Assembly (NCBI RefSeq): GCF_001766235.1
Contig: NZ_CP015164.1
Location: 1,887,001-1,951,000 of the forward strand
From: Acetobacter ascendens
Lineage (GTDB): Bacteria > Pseudomonadota > Alphaproteobacteria > Acetobacterales > Acetobacteraceae
DNA: 64,000 bases
Direction: 5' to 3'
This document shows positions 58,405-64,000 of the stretch, in pieces (the stretch's first letter is position 1; the number at the start of each line of letters is the position of its first letter). The position numbers and the translations under genes are program-made. Under the pieces are notes generated by a model. The model was not told where the DNA came from and did not search any database. It saw only the letters and a list, made by a program, of their open reading frames with translations.

Positions 58405-60081
58405 CCTCGACGCGGATTTCTCACACTTGAGGCAATTTCGGGTCATTTTGTAGAGTTCAGTCATCCCACAGGAGCCCGATCTGGAATATTGACGATATTC
58501 TGCTTCTGGCGGCGGGTTCTGAACGCAGTGAGGGTGTCACGGCCTGAGAAGGCAGTGTTGGTGGAAGCTATGTGGTCTGTGCGCTGTCTATTTCTTCAGA
58601 TGGCCTGCCGGAGCCTTCACAATCGTGCATGAGCGAGGGCGAATTCATGCTGACAGGGGAACATGTCCGGCATGGACAGGACAATCCGACGGACGCTGAG
58701 CGTTACACGTGTCGCGATTTTGAGCAGTCGTGCGCGTATGGTGCCACAGGTCGCCGTCTCCAGGCTGGTCTGGCCAAGGGCCAGTCTTTGCAGAGCGGTC
58801 AGCAGGACATAGGCTGCGGCCGAGAACCACAGCCGGAGCTGGTTGGCCCGGATGGTGTGGGACGAGGTCCTGTCTGAGAACAGATCCATCTGGCATTCCT
58901 TGATGCGGTTTTCCATATCCCCGCGTGCGCAGTAAATCTGTTCGTAGAGATGGCGGGGGTCGGACATTCCCTGCGGTAGCGTGGTGACAATAAAGCGATG
59001 ATAGCGGTTGCCGTGGCGCCATTCGGCCTTGGCCACGACCCGCCTGCGGCGCGTCCAGCTGTCCTTTGTGATCCAGTCAAAGGAGGCGAAACCGCGCGCC
59101 GCTTTGCCTGTCGTGGCGGCTTCGTCACGAACCTCAGCGGACAAAGAGGCAATCCGGTCATACAGGCGGGTGTTGCCTGCAAGCCCAAACAGGAAGTCAA
59201 CGTGGTTGTCTTCGCACCATGTCATCAGACTGTCCCGGGCGAAACCGCTGTCCCCACGCACCAGGATACGCACCCGGGGCCAGCGGCTCCTGATCTGCTC
59301 CACGATCCGGCGGATGTCTGCCAGTGCTTCCTTCCCCGGGTCCCTGTCTGCCGTGCGCAGGGTAGCGCTGAGGAGATGGTCCCCGCAGAAGATGTATAAC
59401 GGCAGATAGCAGTTATGGCCGTAATATCCATGAAAGGCCCGGCCTTCCTGATGGCCATGGATACGGTCATCGGTGGCATCCACATCCAGAACGATCCGGG
59501 CGGGTGCGCGCTCATGCTGGTCCATGAAAAGCGTCACGAACAGGGTAGCCAGGGCCTCATGATCAGCAATGATGCGGCAGTAACGATCTGCCTGCTGCCC
59601 ACTGCGCTCTAGCCGGTTCAGCGTGGATTTTCCTGCCAGTGCCGCACAGTTGGCCCGGCTTCCTGACAGACGTCCCGATACCAGACCCATGACAGGATCA
59701 TGACGTAAAGCGTCATGGTCATTAAGGTCTTCATAGCCCAGTGCCAGGCCCATGATCCGCTGACGGACAAGGTCTTCAACCCGGTATTCCACAAAGGCAG
59801 GATGCCGCTCATCGCGAAAACATGCAGCAAAACGGCGACTGAACCCCAGACTATCATCGACCTGCTTTACCAGGATGACACCGCCATCCGAACTCATGCG
59901 ACCCCCGTCAAAACGGGCTACAACACGCCGTCCATAGGAGGCTGGAAACTCATACGCGCCTGCGCTACACTCTGTCTGCATCGGGTTTTCTTATAGCTTA
60001 CGAAAATTTCTTTTACACAAAATAGACTTTTTCATAATCTAACCCGATGTACAACCCTTCTGTGAGATTTCCGCGTCGACG
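58405..60081 (-). mobile_element. IS1380-type insertion sequence
   Basis: About 1.67 kb around one transposase gene. Inverted ends share TCGACGCGG followed by AT-rich TCTCACA (left TCGACGCGGATTTCTCACA, right read inward TCGACGCGGAAATCTCACA). No clear 4-bp target repeat was found, so the outermost bases are approximate. IS1380 was originally described from Acetobacter pasteurianus (established knowledge). Confidence 0.82.
58617..59981 (-). CDS. IS1380-family transposase
   Basis: 454 residues: N-terminal ARFDGGRMSSDGGVILVKQVDD, then RIVLDVDATDDRIHGHQEGRAFHGYYGHNCYLP (first Asp region), RILVRGDSGFARDSLMTWCED (second Asp) and CARGDMENRIKECQMDLFSD with the Glu in the ENRIKE motif. Frame intact and length normal for IS1380. 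Confidence 0.95.
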   Translation of the reverse strand: MQTECSAGAYEFPASYGRRVVARFDGGRMSSDGGVILVKQVDDSLGFSRRFAACFRDERHPAFVEYRVEDLVRQRIMGLALGYEDLNDHDALRHDPVMGLVSGRLSGSRANCAALAGKSTLNRLERSGQQADRYCRIIADHEALATLFVTLFMDQHERAPARIVLDVDATDDRIHGHQEGRAFHGYYGHNCYLPLYIFCGDHLLSATLRTADRDPGKEALADIRRIVEQIRSRWPRVRILVRGDSGFARDSLMTWCEDNHVDFLFGLAGNTRLYDRIASLSAEVRDEAATTGKAARGFASFDWITKDSWTRRRRVVAKAEWRHGNRYHRFIVTTLPQGMSDPRHLYEQIYCARGDMENRIKECQMDLFSDRTSSHTIRANQLRLWFSAAAYVLLTALQRLALGQTSLETATCGTIRARLLKIATRVTLSVRRIVLSMPDMFPCQHEFALAHARL

Positions 60082-60315
60082 ATCCGAGGTACGGTCACGC
60101 ACGGGACCGTTCTGCTGCAGGCATTGCTACACCTAACGGAACTCACTGCGGAAAATAATAACGGAAGCATCCATCATGATCACCTCATTCGGTGATGTCT
60201 TCCATCCGATAGTTTTGGCTTTGAGCACATTGAACACATGCATGCCCGTATTAAGTCTGATGGATCAGAAGATCATGATATGCTCTTGGTTTTGTAAAAC
60301 AGAAAAATGACGCTT
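59982..60315. other. Intergenic region after the IS1380 transposase
   Basis: 334 bp. The first 100 bp are the right end of the IS1380-type element. The rest (60082-60315) contains no frame or repeat that I can support. Confidence 0.5.
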
Positions 60316-61272
60316 CTAAACGGAAAGTACGCGTTTTAGAGCTGTAAAATAGGAATGTCTGAACTGTATGCTCAATGGTGCATCAGGAATGAATACATCA
60401 AACACGTGATAAGCACCGGGAACGACACAGACTTCTGTTGGCACACCCGCTGCCATCAAGCGCCGTGCATATTCGAGATCCTCATCCAGAAACAAGTCTA
60501 GCGACCCGACCCCGATATAAGCCGGCGGCAGCCCTGCCAGATCTTTCGCACGAAACGCCGCCGCATATTCAGAAACGCCTGCGCTTCCAGGCGCCTTACC
60601 CAAATAAGCATTCCATGCATAGTGATTGGCAGAACGGGTCCATATATACTGCCCTAATTCTGGCGAGGGCATGACAGTGGTGCCCGTTCGGTCATCCAAC
60701 ATGGGGTAGATGAGCAACTGGAAAAGAACTTTCACTTCTGCTCTGTCTCGTGCCAACAAGGCAAGACAGGCGGTTAGACCTCCACCGGCACTATCCCCAC
60801 CGATGACCAGACGATCACGATCAATATCCAGATGAGCAGACTGCTCATGAACCCATTTCAGAACAGCATAACAGTCCTCTATCGCCGCTGGGTATGGAGC
60901 CTCGGGCGCGAGACGGTAATCAACAGAAAAGATCACCAAGCCCAGTTCGTTCACAAGCTGTCGGCATCTCGCATCATCCACTTCCGGCGTACCGCTGACA
61001 ATGCCGCCGCTATGAATGTAAACCAGTGCTGGTGCATACGGATGTTTATCTTTGGGCCGGTAAATCACGACCGGAACATCTGGAGCGCCAGAAGGCCCGG
61101 GCACATGACACTCTTCGAGAGTGACATCTGGATATTCGGTAACCGGCACATTACGAATAGCCGCGATAAACGCCTTGCGGGTTGCTGCGAGGTTTTGATC
61201 CGAAAGACCATCAAAGGATGGCAGGACTTTCAGAGCCTCCCTGAATTCTGATGCAACAGAATTTTGAATCAT
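60316..61272 (-). CDS. Alpha/beta hydrolase (HSL-type esterase)
   Basis: 318 residues of the hormone-sensitive-lipase family: oxyanion loop YIHSGGIVSG (HSGG instead of the usual HGGG), VDYRLAPEAPYPAAIEDCYA, nucleophile Ser in VIGGDSAGGGLTACLALLAR, then Asp in VGSLDLFLDEDLEYARRL and His in VPGAYHVFDVF. A cytosolic carboxylesterase acting on short-chain esters is expected. Neighbouring MarR gene is divergent, 270 bp away, and may regulate it (inference). Confidence 0.9.
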   Translation of the reverse strand: MIQNSVASEFREALKVLPSFDGLSDQNLAATRKAFIAAIRNVPVTEYPDVTLEECHVPGPSGAPDVPVVIYRPKDKHPYAPALVYIHSGGIVSGTPEVDDARCRQLVNELGLVIFSVDYRLAPEAPYPAAIEDCYAVLKWVHEQSAHLDIDRDRLVIGGDSAGGGLTACLALLARDRAEVKVLFQLLIYPMLDDRTGTTVMPSPELGQYIWTRSANHYAWNAYLGKAPGSAGVSEYAAAFRAKDLAGLPPAYIGVGSLDLFLDEDLEYARRLMAAGVPTEVCVVPGAYHVFDVFIPDAPLSIQFRHSYFTALKRVLSV

Positions 61273-61542
61273 GAAGATTTCTCCGCGTTGTTTCTCCTCA
61301 CGATAGATCGGATTACGCAGATACTGACATCACGTATAACTGATTGAACAGAAAGTGTTTTTACCGCGTCTTATTCTGGCCAGTCGTTAGATTCCAAAAT
61401 ATTTCGAAGCGAGCCTCGGCTTATTTTGTCATAGTGAAGTTTAAGCCGATAAAAAACATTCCCACAAAGCCGGACACTGCACATGCGCAGCAGATTACTT
61501 CACAGGCCAATACAAAAAGGCTAGAGCATTCTACAGTGCATC

Positions 61543-62034
61543 ATGAGGAATGAGATTGTGGTAAAATCACGTAGTGGCAAGGTGTGGCGTCAGGCAGACC
61601 CTAAAGATCAACTTTTTTCCTCCGATGCCTCGCCTTTTTTCCACCTGACCCGTCTTGTCAGCCTCTACCAGATACGCATGGACGCACATCTTAAGCCCAT
61701 TGGCATGGATATTCCCCGATGGCGTGTGCTTGCTATTTTACACGAGCACGAATACGCGCCCATTGGCCGGATTGCAGACTTGGCCGTTATCCGTATTTCT
61801 ACCATGACCAAATTGATCTATCGTATGGAAAACGAAGATCTCATCAGCACCTCTGTTTCAGAACATGACGCACGGGTTACGGACGTTCGTCTTACAGAAA
61901 AAGGTATGCAAGTATTTACAGAAGTGCGCGGCATTGCCTCTCTTATTTTTGGCCGAGCTTTCCATAATTTTGACGATCATGAAATTCGCACATTAATAAA
62001 TACATGCAGTAAAATATATCAGAATATTTATTAA
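61543..62034 (+). CDS. MarR-family transcriptional regulator
   Basis: 163 residues: winged helix with MDIPRWRVLAILHEHEYAPI, GRIADLAVIRISTMTKLIYR and LISTSVSEHDARVTDVRLTE (wing). The N-terminal 35 residues are unusual for the family but precede the normal FFHLTRLVSLYQIRMDAHLK dimer helix. Likely controls the divergent hydrolase or nearby catabolic genes. Confidence 0.88.
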   Translation: MRNEIVVKSRSGKVWRQADPKDQLFSSDASPFFHLTRLVSLYQIRMDAHLKPIGMDIPRWRVLAILHEHEYAPIGRIADLAVIRISTMTKLIYRMENEDLISTSVSEHDARVTDVRLTEKGMQVFTEVRGIASLIFGRAFHNFDDHEIRTLINTCSKIYQNIY

Positions 62035-62080
62035 TCGGTAACCAGAGGATTTGTATCCTCCAGTTACCATTATGATAAAA

Positions 62081-63316
62081 TTAACCAGAACAAAGCGGAC
62101 GGTCTGGCAAAATCTGTTCTGCCCATAAGCCATAAGATAATAGGGCTTCATCCACTCCATAGCGTCCTAGAAATTGCACGCCAATAGGCAAACCAGCCTT
62201 ATTCACCATACCCGGCAAAGTAAGAGAAGGCAGGTACAAAAGTGTCCATAAACGGCTAAAAAGCGGGCTACCTGTACCTTCTTCCAATAAAGGTGCAACT
62301 CCCGGTGCTGCGGGAGCAAGAAGTACATCATACGTTTCAAACAGGATATCTGCTTTTTGCCGTAGATTTTGTGCTTTTGCTAGCGCCTCCTCATAATCCT
62401 GTCGGGTAATAGCCTGACCAGCTTTAATCAACGCGGCTATCTGTGGGCTTATTTGTTCACGCTTTGTTGTATATTCCCATGCGAGAGACTGAGCTGCTTC
62501 ATAACTCATAATGGTCAGATGCAGATCCGCGCCTTCTTCAAAATCTGCCAAATCTACTTCTTCAAGAGATGTATGTTGCCCGAACAAATCCGCAGCACTT
62601 TGCAGAGCCTGATGCATGTCTGCATCTCCTTGGCTCCACCACGGGGTTTTGCAAAACCCGATGCGTTTCGGCTTTTGCAAGGGCAGTTCAACGCTTGCTG
62701 ATTTTGGCCCTTTTAATACATTATCAGCTTTAATTGCCGAAGTTACATCTCGCGTAACAACACCCAGCGCATCAAATGATGGGGCCAGATATTTCACCCC
62801 TGCTGCATTGTAGCGTACATAAGAAGGTTTAAAACCAACAATACCGCAATAAGATGCCGGACGGGTAAGAGACGCAGCTGTTTGAGACGCAATACCTATA
62901 TCCACCATACCACATGCTACAGCCGCAGCAGATCCACTAGATGAACCTCCCGGTGTGCGTGCTGTATCATATGGATTTACTGTTGGGCCGGGTTGAAAAA
63001 AAGCAAATTCTGTTGTGACTGTTTTACCAGCCACCAATGCACCTGCCTGCTTTAGCAATGTAACACAGGCTGCATCTGCACGAGATTGATTGTTCTTGTA
63101 GATGCCGGACCCATACTCGGTGAAATATGCTTCAGTTTCTACAATATCTTTTACGCCAACGCTCATCCCTGTCAGAGACCCAGCAGAAAGATAGGCTGCA
63201 TCCCGCCGTATCTGTTCGGGATTGTACTGCGTAAATGCATGAATCTTACCTTCATGCTTGTTAATTGTATCAATAAGGTTTTCAGCAATAACCGTGGGAT
63301 CTGGCAGCATAACCAT
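62081..63316 (-). CDS. Amidase-signature hydrolase
   Basis: 411 residues. The Ser-cisSer-Lys triad is visible: Lys in GMSVGVKDIVETEAY, cis-Ser region in GIASQTAASLTRPASYCGIV, and the nucleophile region TPGGSSSGSAAAVACGMVDI. In most amidases the second motif reads GTDTGGSIRxPA; here it is ASQTAASLTRPA, as in a divergent subgroup. The substrate is unknown. It is followed upstream (minus strand) by a flavin reductase gene, 43 bp away or more. Confidence 0.88.
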   Translation of the reverse strand: MVMLPDPTVIAENLIDTINKHEGKIHAFTQYNPEQIRRDAAYLSAGSLTGMSVGVKDIVETEAYFTEYGSGIYKNNQSRADAACVTLLKQAGALVAGKTVTTEFAFFQPGPTVNPYDTARTPGGSSSGSAAAVACGMVDIGIASQTAASLTRPASYCGIVGFKPSYVRYNAAGVKYLAPSFDALGVVTRDVTSAIKADNVLKGPKSASVELPLQKPKRIGFCKTPWWSQGDADMHQALQSAADLFGQHTSLEEVDLADFEEGADLHLTIMSYEAAQSLAWEYTTKREQISPQIAALIKAGQAITRQDYEEALAKAQNLRQKADILFETYDVLLAPAAPGVAPLLEEGTGSPLFSRLWTLLYLPSLTLPGMVNKAGLPIGVQFLGRYGVDEALLSYGLWAEQILPDRPLCSG

Positions 63317-63359
63317 TCCTTTGCAGAACTGTAGGTAGGTTCGTATTTACATGTTATTT

Positions 63360-63836
63360 TTAGAACAAATTGAAACCACCTTTAAAATACAACAAAGGTT
63401 CTGTACCTGTTACTTTCACGTAGTCTGGGCTTCCTAGAAAGATTTCGTGAGAGCCACCTGTTAAAGTTTCTTGTACAGAACAGGAAATATGCACAAGAGC
63501 ATCCTTTACAAACAAACTACCATTTTCATGACAAAGTGTTTCTGTCTCTACATTTTTATCCAATGCTGGAGATGCAAAGAAATAAGCTTTATCTTCCTGA
63601 TTTTTGGAGAGAATGCTCAGTGCAAAACGTCCACTTTCCGCAATGGCCTTATAAGTTGAACTTTTGCGGTTGAGGCAAACTAACAGTAAAACAGGATCCA
63701 AGGAAACAGAACTTAGCGCACTAATAGTAGCCCCCTGTGCCCCCTGCTCTCCTTGGGCAGTTACAACGGCTACCCCTGTTGCAAAATGCGACATTGCTTT
63801 GCGAAAATCATCTCGCATTGTGGTGTTAGCATTCAT
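63360..63836 (-). CDS. Flavin reductase (HpaC/RutF-like)
   Basis: 158 residues from the ATG at 63836, which overlaps the preceding gene's stop by ATGA. FRKAMSHFATGVAVVTAQGE, GATISALSSVSLDPVLLLVC, LNRKSSTYKAIAESGRFALS and the GSHEIFLGSPDYVKVTGTEP loop define the FMN-binding flavin reductase family, which supplies reduced flavin to two-component monooxygenases. Such a partner would be expected upstream beyond the window. Confidence 0.9.
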   Translation of the reverse strand: MNANTTMRDDFRKAMSHFATGVAVVTAQGEQGAQGATISALSSVSLDPVLLLVCLNRKSSTYKAIAESGRFALSILSKNQEDKAYFFASPALDKNVETETLCHENGSLFVKDALVHISCSVQETLTGGSHEIFLGSPDYVKVTGTEPLLYFKGGFNLF

Positions 63837-64000
63837 ACTTGATCTCCTGCCCACAGGGGGCCTCGTTCTTTACGTATTTTGCGCACTGCTGCATCAAACA
63901 TCTTTTGGGCAGCTTGTGAATTTGCAATCACGCCTTCTGCATCTTGCGCACAGCGCCGGCGTATTTCATCTGAAAGAGTAATGTCTTTTCCGGGAATCAT
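63833..64000 (-). CDS. Unidentified protein, C-terminal end (partial)
   Basis: A minus-strand frame is open from the window edge to a stop at 63833-63835 and encodes 55 residues (MIPGKDITLSDEIRRRCAQD to GPLWAGDQV). A Met codon lies exactly at the edge, so the true start is uncertain. It overlaps the flavin reductase start by 4 bp, so the genes are coupled. I do not recognise the family. Confidence 0.55.
   Translation of the reverse strand: MIPGKDITLSDEIRRRCAQDAEGVIANSQAAQKMFDAAVRKIRKERGPLWAGDQV

Overview
The window looks like chromosome of an acetic acid bacterium, most likely Acetobacter (inference). Two of its insertion sequences belong to groups first described in acetic acid bacteria (IS1380 and the IS1031 group of IS5), and the core block (trpF-pyrF-lapA, secB, pdxA-pdxJ-anmK, hmp, metNIQ, cysG) reads as ordinary alphaproteobacterial housekeeping. 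Interspersed accessory blocks differ visibly in base composition and carry several insertion sequences and broken genes.

Layout. 1-10.4 kb: the tail of an AraC regulator, then a TIR-centred putative defence island. Its left arm (minus strand) has a TIR-like protein and a nucleoside-deoxyribosyltransferase-like/DUF4071 protein. Its right arm (plus strand) has a second TIR-like protein, a four-helix DUF4231/SLATT membrane protein and a coiled-coil TIR protein. Two inverted copies of one IS3-family element and one IS1031-group element sit in or beside it. A tyrosine integrase and an AlpA/excisionase-like gene close the block. 10.7-21.1 kb (GC-rich): ChrA, cytochrome b561, a VIT-family transporter, an arsRCBHO operon, an HxlR regulator with an Old Yellow Enzyme gene broken by a 424-bp tandem duplication, and an aldehyde dehydrogenase. 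21.3-28.8 kb: a three-gene overlapping operon (helicase, BrxD-like ATPase, TerB protein) that matches the Shango anti-phage system, a Phd/PIN toxin-antitoxin pair and a short tyrosine recombinase. 28.9-33.0 kb: nested IS debris (IS3 remnant, complete IS66, IS5 remnant, IS5 element with a -1 frameshift site). 33.0-37.3 kb (AT-rich): a decaying hydantoin/pyrimidine locus with a hydantoinase, an NCS1 permease carrying one in-frame stop, a RutR-like TetR regulator and a RutR-box-like operator; beside it is a frameshifted 2OG oxygenase.

37.5-57.8 kb: core genes, including tRNA-Ser(GGA), trpF, pyrF, secB, the pdxA-pdxJ-DUF6476-anmK run, a DUF3311/solute symporter locus destroyed by an IS and a frameshift, an AlkB-like oxygenase, a serine hydrolase, a flavohemoglobin gene behind an NsrR-box-like promoter, the metNIQ methionine importer, an FAD-linked D-lactate-type dehydrogenase and cysG. 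58-64 kb: tRNA-Glu(TTC), an IS1380-type element, an alpha/beta hydrolase, a MarR regulator, an amidase, a flavin reductase and the end of an unidentified gene.

The best candidate for an undescribed system is the divergent TIR-like / DUF4071 / SLATT / TIR locus at 1497-8440. All functional statements come from reading protein motifs by eye; no database search was run.
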